From Streptomyces omiyaensis (GTDB lineage: Bacteria > Actinomycetota > Actinomycetes > Streptomycetales > Streptomycetaceae), in the NCBI RefSeq assembly GCF_014650895.1, contig NZ_BMVV01000018.1, positions 1 to 64,000 on the forward strand: DNA of 64,000 bases, written 5' to 3'. Of this stretch, positions 1-8,251 are shown piece by piece. The position numbers were made by a program, and so were the translations under genes. The notes below the pieces were generated by a model. That model did not search any database. It was not told the origin of the DNA and worked only from the letters and a program-made list of their open reading frames with translations. The first letter of the stretch is position 1; the number at the start of each line of letters is the position of its first letter.

Positions 1-21
1 GGCCCGGTCGTGCACCGTGCG

Positions 22-1113
22 TCAGGTCGTCAGGAGGCGGTGGAACAGGGCGCGGTACTGGCACAGCGCGACGCGCAGGCTCTCGGTGTCCGCCTCCAGC
101 CCCTGGCCCCACTGGCCCTCCAGGGTCCCGCGGTGCCGGGCGAAGGTGTCGGCCAGCGTCCTCATCACGTCGCCGACCAGCACGTCCGCCGCGTGGACCG
201 CCTGGCGGGGGTCGTCGACGAACCGGCCCTGGACCTCGTGCCAGCGCTTGCGGAACTCCTCCTCCTCCGTGGGAGCGAGCAGGTCCGGGATCTCCTCGGC
301 GTCCCCGCCGGTGCCGGGCCGGGCGGGGCGGGCGTGGTCCGGCCGCCGCTCCGCGCCCCCGGCGCCCCGGGCCTCCCGCGCCGGGTCCTGCGGGGCGGGC
401 GCGGCGTGACGGGCGTGCCCGCCGGAAGCGTGGGCCTCCGGGTCGGGGGACGCGGCGGGCAGGGGCGGGGTCCCCGGCGCGGCCTGCGGCGCGCCCCGCG
501 GGGCGGGCGGGTACGGCGCGGCCGCCGGGTCCTGCGGGGGCGTCACCTGCCGGGCGGCGGCGGATACGGGCCCGGTCTGCGCGGTCCCGGGATCCGCGGG
601 GCCGGAGCCGGGCCGGGTGCTCCCGGCGGCGGGACCTGACCGGGCCTGCGCGGCCCCGGGATCGACGGGGTCGGAGCCAGGGCCGGGCTGCGCGGTGCGG
701 GGATCTACGGGGACGGGCCGGGACCGGCCGCCTCCGGGGCCGGTGGGCGCCGCGTGGGGCCGGGCCCGCCCCGGGGGGTCGGCCTGGGGCGGGGTCGGGG
801 CGACGATGGGGCTGTCCGGGGCCGCCGACGGGGCGGCGGGGCCCTGCGGGGCCGGGCGCGGGGCCCGGCGGTCGTCGGCCGCTCCCGCGCCGGCCTGCCG
901 CGGCGGGGTCGGCGCCACCGTCGGGCTGTGCTCCGGCGGACGCTGCGGCTCGGGTCCGGCCGTCCCGGACGCGGGGCCCGCGGCGGGGCGGCCCCGTCCC
1001 GCGCCCGCTCCGGCGGGGGCGTCCGGGTGTCCGTGGCGCCCGTCCGCCGGCCGCTCGTGGGGGTGGGGGTCCGGCGTCCGCGTCGTGGGCTCCGAGGTGT
1101 CGTGGTGTCGCAT
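22..1113 (-). CDS. Hypothetical protein, disordered N-terminus with conserved C-terminal helical domain
   Basis: 363 aa. About the first 250 residues are Pro/Ala/Gly/Arg-rich and look disordered, with repeated short motifs such as PIVAPTPP and GTAQTGP. The last ~110 residues form a compact domain (FRKRWHEVQGRFVDDP, then AVHAADVLV, then LCQYRALFHRLL). That domain is paralogous to the C-terminus of the protein encoded just upstream: both share W..VQ..FV..P..AVH.AD.LV and a terminal YR.LF..LL. The start ATG follows an AGGAGA Shine-Dalgarno and lies 16 nt after the upstream stop, so the two genes form an operon. No signal peptide or membrane segment is visible. Function unknown; an actinobacterial family without a described role. 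Confidence 0.75.
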   Translation of the reverse strand: MRHHDTSEPTTRTPDPHPHERPADGRHGHPDAPAGAGAGRGRPAAGPASGTAGPEPQRPPEHSPTVAPTPPRQAGAGAADDRRAPRPAPQGPAAPSAAPDSPIVAPTPPQADPPGRARPHAAPTGPGGGRSRPVPVDPRTAQPGPGSDPVDPGAAQARSGPAAGSTRPGSGPADPGTAQTGPVSAAARQVTPPQDPAAAPYPPAPRGAPQAAPGTPPLPAASPDPEAHASGGHARHAAPAPQDPAREARGAGGAERRPDHARPARPGTGGDAEEIPDLLAPTEEEEFRKRWHEVQGRFVDDPRQAVHAADVLVGDVMRTLADTFARHRGTLEGQWGQGLEADTESLRVALCQYRALFHRLLTT

Positions 1114-1129
1114 GTCTCCTGCCTCCGCG

Positions 1130-1687
1130 TCAGGACCGGCGCCGGGCGCCGGTCGGCTCGCCGTCGGCGAGCAGGTCGTCGAAGAGGGTGCGGTAGTGGG
1201 TCATCGCGCCCCTCAGCTGTTCGGTGGTGGCGGACCTGTGGGTGCTCAGCGCGTGGACCTCCAGGGCCGCCCGGTAGTCGTCCAGGACGCGGCCGTGGCG
1301 CACCGACAGGTCGCGCAGCCGCTGCTCGTACCCCTCGTCGGGGTAGCCGCGGTCGCGCATGAGGGCCGCCACCAGCTCGTCGGCCTCGTGGACCGCGGCC
1401 TCCGGCCGGATCACGAACTCCTCCTGGACCCGCATCCACCGGCGGGCGTACCGCTCGCGCGCCTCGCCGGGCACGGGCTTGATCTCCAGGTCGGCGAAGC
1501 GGCGCCGGCGGGCGTCGAGCTCCTCCTCCGCGGCCCGTCTGCTGCCGGCCGCCTCGACGGCCCGTTCGTACTCGGGGCCGAAGCGGTCGCGCAGCCGCGC
1601 CCGCCGTCCCCGGTCCACCGCCATGGCGGCGAGGAAACCGGCCGCGACGACGGCCGCGACGAGGACGACGACGATTCCGGTCGACAT
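1130..1687 (-). CDS. Membrane-anchored hypothetical protein, paralogue of the downstream gene
   Basis: 185 aa from the ATG preceded by GAGAGGTGG; the frame stays open to 1858, but the upstream part has no ribosome site. Residues 5-22 (IVVVLVAAVVAAGFLAAM) form one N-terminal membrane anchor. A charged coiled-coil-like region with DRFGPEYERAVE follows, then the conserved domain RRWMRVQEEFVIRP..AVHEADELV and a C-terminal HYRTLFDDLL. The opening resembles Streptomyces small membrane proteins carrying a DRFGPEYER motif. It shares its domain with the next gene of the operon, which suggests the two products act together, perhaps one at the membrane and one in the cytoplasm. That partnership is inference; no reaction can be named. 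Confidence 0.78.
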   Translation of the reverse strand: MSTGIVVVLVAAVVAAGFLAAMAVDRGRRARLRDRFGPEYERAVEAAGSRRAAEEELDARRRRFADLEIKPVPGEARERYARRWMRVQEEFVIRPEAAVHEADELVAALMRDRGYPDEGYEQRLRDLSVRHGRVLDDYRAALEVHALSTHRSATTEQLRGAMTHYRTLFDDLLADGEPTGARRRS

Positions 1688-1860
1688 CGGTTGCCACCTC
1701 TCTCGTTCGCTCGCTGGGTCACGCTGTTCCGTCCCGGACCTCGGGGGTCCCGGGACCGCATGGAGGTCCGCGTGCCCCGCGGCCCCGGCCGCAAACCGGG
1801 CATCCGCGGCCCAACGGACCAACGGCCCGCCGGACCAGGAAGTCGGCCCGCTCCCCACCG

Positions 1861-1910
1861 GTCCGAGCCGGTCCGAGCCGAGCCGAGCCGGTCCGAGCCG
1901 GTCCGAGCCG
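1861..1910. repeat. Five 10-bp tandem repeats (GTCCGAGCCG)
   Basis: Five consecutive 10-bp units, four identical and the third degenerate, in the divergent intergenic region before the GH12 gene. A second direct repeat (CGACCGTTCCCGAC, 1930-1965, two copies) follows. No function is evident. They lie upstream of the cellulase promoter. Confidence 0.8.
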
Positions 1911-1965
1911 GCGCGCCTCCCGCCCGGGACGACCGTTCCCGACCGGGCCGACCGTTCCCGACGGG

Positions 1966-1994
1966 TTGTCAGCTCCCCTCGCAGCTCCTACAGT
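1966..1994 (+). promoter_or_regulatory. Predicted promoter of the GH12 gene
   Basis: The -35 element TTGTCA (1966-1971) is separated by exactly 17 bp from the -10 element TACAGT (1989-1994), close to the main Streptomyces vegetative consensus. Transcription would start near 2001, just before the CebR box. The rest of the 418-bp gap 1688-2105 holds only repeats. Confidence 0.55.
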
Positions 1995-2012
1995 TCCGGC
2001 CAGCACCATGCA

Positions 2013-2026
2013 TGGGAGCGCTCCCA
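2013..2026. promoter_or_regulatory. CebR operator (TGGGAGCGCTCCCA)
   Basis: A perfect 14-bp palindrome identical to the box bound by CebR, the LacI-family cellobiose/cellotriose-responsive repressor of Streptomyces cellulase genes. It sits 12-25 bp after the predicted transcription start and 80 bp before the GH12 start codon, a position suited to repression. CebR itself is not encoded in this window. The downstream LPMO gene probably shares this control. Confidence 0.9.
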
Positions 2027-2105
2027 AAGGCGGATCGCCGGCAGGCGGCGCTCCACTCCCCCTCTGAGCCCCCACAGGTCACCCCCCTCCCGGAGAGGTC
2101 CCTCC

Positions 2106-3251
2106 ATGCGAGCCTCACCCCACCGCCCCAGGCCCCTGCGCGACGCGCTCGGCGCGCTGCTCCTCGCCCTCGTCACCGTGACGGGCGTCCTCGCGGGCAC
2201 CGCCACGACGGCCCGCGCCGACACCCTGCTGTGCGAGCAGTACGGCGCCACCACGATCCAGGGCCGGTACGTCGTCCAGAACAACCGCTGGGGCACCGGC
2301 GCGACCCAGTGCGTCACCGCCACCGACGCGGGCTTCCGGATCACCCGGGCCGACGGCGCCGTGGCGACCGACGGGCCGCCGAAGTCGTACCCCTCGCTCT
2401 TCAACGGCTGCCACTACACCCGCTGTTCGCCGGGCACCGCCCTCCCCGCCCGGATCGACGGCATCGCCGCGGCGCCCAGCGGCATCGCCTACGGCTTCGT
2501 CGGCGACGCCGTCTACAACGCCTCGTACGACATCTGGCTGGACCCGACGCCCCGCACCGACGGGGTGAACCGGACCGAGATCATGATCTGGTTCCACAGG
2601 ACGGGCCCGGTGCAGCCCATCGGCGCGCCCGTCGGCACCGCCACCGTCGGCGGGCGCCCCTGGCAGGTGTGGACCGGCGGCAACGGCGCCAACGACGTCA
2701 TCTCCTTCGTCGCGCCGTCGGCGCTCGCGGAGTGGAACTTCGACGTCATGGACTTCGTCCGGGAGACCGTCGCCCGCGGCATGGCCCGCGACGACTGGTA
2801 CCTGACCAGCGTCCAGGCCGGCTTCGAGCCGTGGCAGAACGGCACCGGGCTCGCCGTGAACTCCTTCTCCTCGACGGTGGAGCTCGGCACCCCGCCCACC
2901 GGACCCGGTGAGCCCGGCCCCGGTGGACCGAGCCCCGCGACGGCCTGCAGGGTGACCTTCGCGCCGCACGTGTGGAGCGGCGGCTTCACGGCGGACGTCA
3001 CCGTCACGAACACCGGTCCGGCCCCCGTGGAGCCCTGGCGACTCGCCTTCACCCTGCCCGCCGGACACCAGGTCACCCAGGCGTGGAACGCCGCCCTCTC
3101 CCCGTCCTCCGGCGCCGTGACGGCGACCGCCCTCGCCCACAACGCCCGGATCGCGCCGGGAGGGAGCCAGACCTTCGGCTTCCAGGGCACCTACAGCGGC
3201 ACCTTCGCCCCGCCGTCGGGGTTCAGCCTCGGCGGCGCGGCCTGCACGTGA
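2106..3251 (+). CDS. celB: Secreted endo-beta-1,4-glucanase, GH12 with C-terminal CBM2 (CelB-like)
   Basis: 381 aa. Residues 1-38 are a signal peptide ending TARA; the mature enzyme starts DTLLCEQYG. The GH12 domain covers about 39-260. The nucleophile is Glu158 in NRTEIMIW and the acid/base is Glu241 in AGFEPWQNG. Subtracting the 38-residue signal gives 120 and 203, the numbers known for S. lividans CelB. A short Gly/Pro linker leads to a CBM2 cellulose-binding domain (about 281-381). The enzyme hydrolyses internal beta-1,4-glucosidic bonds in cellulose outside the cell; GH12 members may also cut mixed-linkage glucan or xyloglucan. The start ATG follows GGAGAGG. The LPMO gene lies 40 nt downstream, so co-expression from the CebR-controlled promoter is likely. 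Confidence 0.96.
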   Translation: MRASPHRPRPLRDALGALLLALVTVTGVLAGTATTARADTLLCEQYGATTIQGRYVVQNNRWGTGATQCVTATDAGFRITRADGAVATDGPPKSYPSLFNGCHYTRCSPGTALPARIDGIAAAPSGIAYGFVGDAVYNASYDIWLDPTPRTDGVNRTEIMIWFHRTGPVQPIGAPVGTATVGGRPWQVWTGGNGANDVISFVAPSALAEWNFDVMDFVRETVARGMARDDWYLTSVQAGFEPWQNGTGLAVNSFSSTVELGTPPTGPGEPGPGGPSPATACRVTFAPHVWSGGFTADVTVTNTGPAPVEPWRLAFTLPAGHQVTQAWNAALSPSSGAVTATALAHNARIAPGGSQTFGFQGTYSGTFAPPSGFSLGGAACT

Positions 3252-3291
3252 TCCGAACGGTCACACATCCCCGACACGCACAGGAGACACG

Positions 3292-4413
3292 ATGGCCGGA
3301 CGCAAGAAGCGACTCGCCTCCCTGGCGGCGGTGCTCGCGACCCTGATCGCCGGAATCGGCCTGACCTTACTGGGCCAGAGCAGCGCGCGGGCGCACGGCG
3401 TCACGATGATGCCCGGGTCGCGCACGTACCTCTGCTGGGTGGACGCGCGGACGAGCACCGGAAGCCTGGACCCGACCAACCCCGCCTGCGAGGCCGCGCT
3501 CGCCGAGAGCGGACCGAACGCGCTGTACAACTGGTTCGCCGTGCTCGACTCCCAGGCGGGCGGGCGCGGCGCCGGCTACGTGCCGGACGGCACGCTGTGC
3601 AGCGCCGGCGGCCGGTCGCCGTACGACTTCGGCGGTTACGACGCGGCCCGCGCCGACTGGCCGCGGACCCACCTGACCTCGGGGCGGACGATCCGGGTCA
3701 AGCACAGCAACTGGGCCGCGCACCCGGGTGCCTTCCGGGTGTACCTGTCCAAGCCCGGCTACTCGCCCACCACCGCACTGGGCTGGGACGACCTGGAGTT
3801 GATCCAGACCGTCACCGATCCGCCGCAGACCGGCTCCCCGGGAACGGACGGTGGGCACTACCACTGGGACCTCGACCTGCCGCCGGGCCGCTCGGGCGAC
3901 GCGGTGCTCTTCGTCCAGTGGGTCCGCTCGGACAGCCAGGAGAACTTCTTCTCCTGCTCCGACGTCGTCTTCGACGGCGGCAACGGCGAGGTGACCGGCA
4001 TCCGCGGCTCGGACGGCACCCCGACCCCGACTCCTACTCCCACTCCGACCCCGACCGAGCCGACCCCCACCCCGACCCCGACCCCGACCCCGACCGACCC
4101 TCACACCGGTTGCATGGCGGTCTACACCGTCGTCAACTCCTGGACCGGCGGCTTCCAGGCCTCGGTCGAGGTGATGAACCACGCCACCACGGCGCGCGAC
4201 GGCTGGGCCGTGCGCTGGACCCCCGGGGCGGGCACCCGGATCGACCACCTGTGGAACGGCTCCCTCGCCTCCGGACCCGACGGCACGCTCACCGTCGGGA
4301 ACGTCGCCTACAACCGGACCGTCCCGCCGGACGGCAGCGTCACCTTCGGATTCACGGCGACGTCGACCGGCAACGACCACCCGATCGGATCGGTCGCCTG
4401 CGTCACCCCCTGA
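3292..4413 (+). CDS. Cellulose-active lytic polysaccharide monooxygenase, AA10 with CBM2 (CelS2-like)
   Basis: 373 aa. The signal peptide (1-34, ending SARA) exposes His35 as the mature N-terminus. His35 and His144 (SNWAAHPGAF) form the copper histidine brace, at the same positions as in S. coelicolor CelS2/LPMO10C. The ENFFSCSDVVFDGG segment carries the axial Phe. A linker of PT repeats (about 4018-4100) joins a C-terminal CBM2. The enzyme oxidatively cleaves crystalline cellulose and works with the neighbouring GH12 endoglucanase. Residue Leu26, within the signal peptide, is encoded by TTA (3367-3369), the only in-frame TTA I noticed in the window, so translation should depend on the bldA tRNA. 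There is no separate promoter in the 40-nt gap after celB. Confidence 0.96.
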   Translation: MAGRKKRLASLAAVLATLIAGIGLTLLGQSSARAHGVTMMPGSRTYLCWVDARTSTGSLDPTNPACEAALAESGPNALYNWFAVLDSQAGGRGAGYVPDGTLCSAGGRSPYDFGGYDAARADWPRTHLTSGRTIRVKHSNWAAHPGAFRVYLSKPGYSPTTALGWDDLELIQTVTDPPQTGSPGTDGGHYHWDLDLPPGRSGDAVLFVQWVRSDSQENFFSCSDVVFDGGNGEVTGIRGSDGTPTPTPTPTPTPTEPTPTPTPTPTPTDPHTGCMAVYTVVNSWTGGFQASVEVMNHATTARDGWAVRWTPGAGTRIDHLWNGSLASGPDGTLTVGNVAYNRTVPPDGSVTFGFTATSTGNDHPIGSVACVTP

Positions 4414-4445
4414 CGTCCCTCCGCCCCCCTGAGGGGCCCTGACGA

Positions 4446-4484
4446 GCGAGGGGCCGGTCCCGCCACGGCGGTCCGGCCCCTCGC
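4446..4484. terminator. Hairpin terminator between convergent genes
   Basis: A 12-bp perfect stem (GCGAGGGGCCGG with CCGGCCCCTCGC) closes over a 15-nt loop that holds a second small CCGCC/GGCGG stem. It stands 33 nt after the LPMO stop and 20 nt before the end of the convergent small gene, so it can serve both strands. Confidence 0.7.
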
Positions 4485-4503
4485 GGGCACGGACCCGGAC
4501 GGG

Positions 4504-4731
4504 TCAGTGCCACTCCTCCGTCTGCTCCTCGCGCCCCTTGCCCGGGTCCGGGCTCTTGGCCGCGTGGCCGCCGGCGCCCTCGCGGTCGGTGGTGCCCCGC
4601 CGGCCCGCCACGGCCTCCTCCGCCTCGCGCCGGGCCTCCTCGTCACCACTCTCCCCCTTCGCGTGCGACGGCGTGGTGCGGGCGTGCGGGCCGCCCCGCT
4701 CGTGGCTCCGCTCGCGCTTCTTCTCGGTCAT
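4504..4731 (-). CDS. Small highly charged hypothetical protein
   Basis: 75 aa, rich in Glu, Lys, Arg, Gly and His, without hydrophobic segments, signal peptide or cysteines; probably disordered (MTEKKRERSHERGG at the start, EEQTEEWH at the end). A strong Shine-Dalgarno (GAAGGAGGAGAC) directly precedes the ATG, which supports expression. Such small hydrophilic proteins are common in Streptomyces and some are linked to stress or desiccation, but nothing here fixes a role. It is a single-gene unit convergent with the LPMO gene. The 303-nt gap 4732-5034 behind it holds only the pntAB hairpin. Confidence 0.7.
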   Translation of the reverse strand: MTEKKRERSHERGGPHARTTPSHAKGESGDEEARREAEEAVAGRRGTTDREGAGGHAAKSPDPGKGREEQTEEWH

Positions 4732-4933
4732 GTCTCCTCCTTCGGCCGCGGAAGGGGCGGGTCCCCTTCGTCGCTCCGGGCGTCCGCGCGGCTACCCGCC
4801 CACCGCGGAACCATGCGCGGCGGACGGTCTCGGCGGAGCCCGTGCGGAACCGCGCCGCGAAGCGGGACGACCGCGCCCGGTGCCGCGCGGGTTCCTCGGG
4901 CGGTGGGGTCGGGAAGGGGGTCGAGGGCGGCCG

Positions 4934-4980
4934 CCGCGCGCGGACGGCCGGGCCCGCGTGCCCCGGCCGTCCGCGCGCGG
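4934..4980 (-). terminator. 19-bp perfect hairpin, pntAB terminator
   Basis: CCGCGCGCGGACGGCCGGG (4934-4952) pairs perfectly with 4962-4980 around a 9-nt loop. It lies 55 nt beyond the pntB stop in a 303-nt gap that otherwise shows nothing, the expected place for a rho-independent-like GC hairpin of the pntAB operon. Confidence 0.75.
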
Positions 4981-5034
4981 GTCCCGGCCGTCCGGGCGCG
5001 GCGGCCGTCGTGACCGCAGGCGGCGCGCCCCGGC

Positions 5035-6453
5035 TCACAGCGCGCTGACGATGTCCTCCACGCGGTCCTTGGCGTCGCCGAAGAGCATGGTGGTGTTGGG
5101 GCGGTAGAAGAGGGGGTTCTGGACGCCCGCGTAACCGGAGGCCATCGAGCGCTTGAAGACGATGACCTGGCCCGCCTCCCAGACGGTGAGGACCGGCATC
5201 CCGGCGATCGGGCTGCCCGGGTCCTCGGCGCCGGCCGGGTTGACCGTGTCGTTGGCGCCGATGACGAGGACGACGTCGGTGTCGGCGAAGTCGCCGTTGA
5301 TCTCGTCCATCTCCAGGACGATGTCGTACGGCACCTTCGCCTCGGCCAGGAGGACGTTCATGTGGCCGGGGAGCCGGCCGGCGACGGGGTGGATGCCGAA
5401 ACGGACGTCGACGCCCCTGGCGCGGAGCCTGGAGGCGAGCTCGGCGACGGGGTACTGGGCCTGGGCGACGGCCATGCCGTACCCGGGGGTGATGATGACC
5501 GAGCGGGCGGCGCCGAGGAGTTCGGCGGCGCCGCGGGCGGTGATCTCCTGGTGCTCGCCGTAGTCGACGCGGGAGTCCGCCGGGGCCTCGATGCCGAAGC
5601 CGCCGGCGAGGACGGCGAGGAAGGAGCGGTTCATCGCCCGGCACATGATGTAGCTGAGGTAGGCGCCGGAGGAGCCGACGAGGGCGCCGGTGACGATGAG
5701 CAGGTCGTTGCCGAGGAGGAAGCCGGAGGCGGCGGCCGCCCAGCCGGAGTAGCTGTTGAGCATCGACACGACGACCGGCATGTCGCCGCCGCCGATGGAG
5801 GCGACCAGGTGCCAGCCGAGCGCGAGGGCCAGGGCCGTCGCCGCGATCAGGAGCCAGAGGGCGGGCTCGGCGGTGAAGCGGACGGTGAGGGCGGCGAAGA
5901 GGACGAGCGCGCCCAGGTTGAGGGCGTTCCTGCCGGGGAGCATGAGCGGTTTGGAGTCGATGCGCGCGGCGAGCTTGAGGTAGGCGACGACCGAGCCGGT
6001 GAAGGTGACGGCGCCGATGAACACGCCGATGAGGACCTCGGCGTGGTGGATGCCGAGGGTGCCGAGCGCGTCGAGCGCGGCCGCCTCGGCGCCGCCGGGG
6101 TGGTGCTCGACCTCCAGGTAGCCGTTCCAGCCCACGAGGACGGCGGCCAGGCCGACGAAGGAGTGGAGCAGGGCGATCAGTTCGGGCATGCCCGTCATCT
6201 CGACGCCCCGGGCGCGCCACAGGCCGATGAGCGCGCCGGCCAGCATCGCGGCGGCGAGCAGTCCGGCGGCGCCGGCGCCGATGCCGCGGTCGGCGGCGAG
6301 GACGACGGTGGCGACGAGCGCGACGCCCATGCCGAGCATGCCGAAGGCGTTGCCGAGCCGGGCCGACTCGTGCTTGGAGAGCCCGGCGAGGGCGAGGATG
6401 AAGAGGAGGGCGGCGACGAGGTAGGCCGCCTGTGCGGCGTGGGTGGCGGACAT
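5035..6453 (-). CDS. pntB: NAD(P) transhydrogenase subunit beta
   Basis: 472 aa, usual length for PntB. The first ~270 residues hold about eight or nine hydrophobic segments, beginning AAYLVAALLFILALAGL and including the ALIGLWRARGVEMTGMPELIAL loop. The C-terminal NADP(H)-binding domain III follows (SVIITPGYGMAVAQAQ, GRLPGHMNVLLAEA, IGANDTVNPAG, SMASGYAGVQNPLF). With PntA it couples proton movement to hydride transfer from NADH to NADP+ in the cell membrane and so supplies NADPH. It starts one nucleotide after the pntA stop, so the two are co-translated. The operon ends at the large hairpin. Confidence 0.97.
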   Translation of the reverse strand: MSATHAAQAAYLVAALLFILALAGLSKHESARLGNAFGMLGMGVALVATVVLAADRGIGAGAAGLLAAAMLAGALIGLWRARGVEMTGMPELIALLHSFVGLAAVLVGWNGYLEVEHHPGGAEAAALDALGTLGIHHAEVLIGVFIGAVTFTGSVVAYLKLAARIDSKPLMLPGRNALNLGALVLFAALTVRFTAEPALWLLIAATALALALGWHLVASIGGGDMPVVVSMLNSYSGWAAAASGFLLGNDLLIVTGALVGSSGAYLSYIMCRAMNRSFLAVLAGGFGIEAPADSRVDYGEHQEITARGAAELLGAARSVIITPGYGMAVAQAQYPVAELASRLRARGVDVRFGIHPVAGRLPGHMNVLLAEAKVPYDIVLEMDEINGDFADTDVVLVIGANDTVNPAGAEDPGSPIAGMPVLTVWEAGQVIVFKRSMASGYAGVQNPLFYRPNTTMLFGDAKDRVEDIVSAL

Positions 6454-6454
6454 G

Positions 6455-7978
6455 TCAGCTCCTGTGGAACATTCCGAGCATGCGGCGGGTCACCGCGAAG
6501 CCGCCGAAGACGTTGATGCTCGCCAGCAGGATCGCGGCGGCCGCGAGCACGGTGACGGCGGTGCCGCCGTGCCCGATCTGGAGGAGCGCGCCGACCACGA
6601 TGATCCCTGAGATGGCGTTGGTCACCGACATCAGCGGGGTGTGCAGGGCGTGGTGCACGTGCCCGATGACGTAGTAGCCGATGACGACGGCGAGGACGAA
6701 GACGGTGACGTGGGGCAGGAGGGCGGCGGGGGCGAGGCCGACCGCGAGGAAGAGCGCGAGGGCGCCGAGGCCCACGCCGGCGAAGCGGCGCCCCGGCGTC
6801 ATGGGCTCCATCACCGGCGAGACGGCCACCGGGGCGGTGTCGCCCGCGGCGGGGGCGGCGGAGACCTGGACGGGCGGCGGCGGCCAGGCGAGGGTGCCGT
6901 CGCGCACGACCGTGACCGAGCGCTGGACGGGGTCGTCCTCGTCGAGGACGAGCACGCCGTCCTTCCCGGGCGTCAGGAGCGCGAGGAGGTTGAGGAGGTT
7001 GGTGCCGTAGAGCTGGGAGGCCTGGGCCGGCAGGCGGCCGGCCAGGTCGGTGTAGCCGAGGATCGTGACGCCGTTCGGGGTGACGGTCCGCTCCCCCGGT
7101 ACGGTCCCCTCGACGTTGCCGCCGTTGGCGGCGGCCATGTCCACGATGACCGAGCCGGGCTTCATCGCGGCGACCGTCTCGGCGGTGACGAGCCGGGGCG
7201 CGGGGCGGCCGGGGACGAGGGCGGTGGTGATGACGATGTCGGCGTCGCGGCACTCGGCGGCGTAGAGCGCGGCCTCGCGGGCCTTGTAGTCGTCGCCCAT
7301 CTCCTTGGCGTAGCCGGTGGCGGAGACCTCCTTCTCCGGGGACTCGATGGCGAGGTACTCGCCGCCCAGCGAGCGGACCTGGTCGGCCACTTCGGGGCGC
7401 GGGTCGGTGGCGCGGACGACGGCTCCGAGCGAGCCGGCGGTGCCGATGGCCGCCAGACCGGCGACGCCCGCGCCGGCGACGAGGACCCGGGCCGGGGGCA
7501 CCTTCCCGGCCGCGGTGACCTGGCCGGTGAAGAAGCGCCCGAAGGCGTGGGCCGCCTCGACGACGGCCCGGTAGCCGGCGATGTTCGCCATGGACGACAG
7601 GACGTCCATGGACTGGGCGCGGCTGATCCGGGGCACCGCGTCCATCGACAGGACGGTGAGGGGCCGGCGGGCCAGCTCCTCGACCGCCGCCGGGTCGGAC
7701 GCGGGGGCGAACAGGGCGATGACCGTAGCCCCGGGCCGCATCCGGTCCAGCCGGCCGGGCCCGGGGGCGTTCACCCCGAGCACGACGTCCGCCTCCGCCG
7801 CGTCGCCGGTCACCGCGCCGGCCGCCTCGTAGGCGGCGTCGGGGAAGCCCGCCGCCGCCCCCGCGTCGGGGTCGACGACGACCTCGTACCCGAGCCCGCG
7901 GATCCGCTCCACGGTGACGGGTGTCGCCGCGACCCGCCGCTCGCCGGTCCGTGCTTCCCTGAGGACTCCGACCTTCAC
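6455..7978 (-). CDS. pntA: NAD(P) transhydrogenase subunit alpha, fused form
   Basis: 507 aa. Residues 1 to about 370 form the AlaDH/PNT-type NAD(H)-binding domain I (MKVGVLREARTGERRVA at the start, dinucleotide fold at VLVAGAGVAGLAAIGTA). The C-terminal ~110 residues hold about four membrane helices (GLGALALFLAVGLAPAALL and FVLAVVIGYYVIGHVHHALH). This is the fused alpha subunit; many actinobacteria split it into PntAa and PntAb. It provides the NAD side of the proton-pumping transhydrogenase whose other subunit follows directly. Start: ATG after a GGAG-containing leader. The 273-nt gap to the divergent esterase shows no convincing promoter. Confidence 0.97.
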   Translation of the reverse strand: MKVGVLREARTGERRVAATPVTVERIRGLGYEVVVDPDAGAAAGFPDAAYEAAGAVTGDAAEADVVLGVNAPGPGRLDRMRPGATVIALFAPASDPAAVEELARRPLTVLSMDAVPRISRAQSMDVLSSMANIAGYRAVVEAAHAFGRFFTGQVTAAGKVPPARVLVAGAGVAGLAAIGTAGSLGAVVRATDPRPEVADQVRSLGGEYLAIESPEKEVSATGYAKEMGDDYKAREAALYAAECRDADIVITTALVPGRPAPRLVTAETVAAMKPGSVIVDMAAANGGNVEGTVPGERTVTPNGVTILGYTDLAGRLPAQASQLYGTNLLNLLALLTPGKDGVLVLDEDDPVQRSVTVVRDGTLAWPPPPVQVSAAPAAGDTAPVAVSPVMEPMTPGRRFAGVGLGALALFLAVGLAPAALLPHVTVFVLAVVIGYYVIGHVHHALHTPLMSVTNAISGIIVVGALLQIGHGGTAVTVLAAAAILLASINVFGGFAVTRRMLGMFHRS

Positions 7979-8251
7979 CGCGCTCCTCCGTTCGCCGTTC
8001 CAGCCCCCACCTTGGCCTGTGCGGCGGCCCGCGGGAAGAAGGCTCGCGCGGCCGTGCCGGAGCGGGGGCGCCCCCGCGGCGGACGCGCCCGCGGACGGCG
8101 TCCGTACCGGTGGCGGCGGCGCGGGTGGGGCGCACGGCGAATCGACGACCGTTCACGTATATGAATCCGCTGGTGCGCGGGCTAGGGTGGGCCGGGCCGG
8201 GAAGGACCGGTCGGCATTCCGGACGACTCGACCTCACCAGGCGGTGCGCGC

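Noticed and set aside
5362..6516. Long reading frame opposite pntB (and similar long frames opposite pntA, GH95, GH42 and the importer genes)
   Set aside because: High GC creates long antisense frames. These lack ribosome sites and their products are low-complexity Gly/Ala/Arg/Asp sequence, while the opposite strand encodes clear families.
8152..8188. Promoter for the CE7 esterase (TTCACG and TAGGGT)
   Set aside because: Spacing is 25 bp and no better -35 aligns; not reported as a feature.
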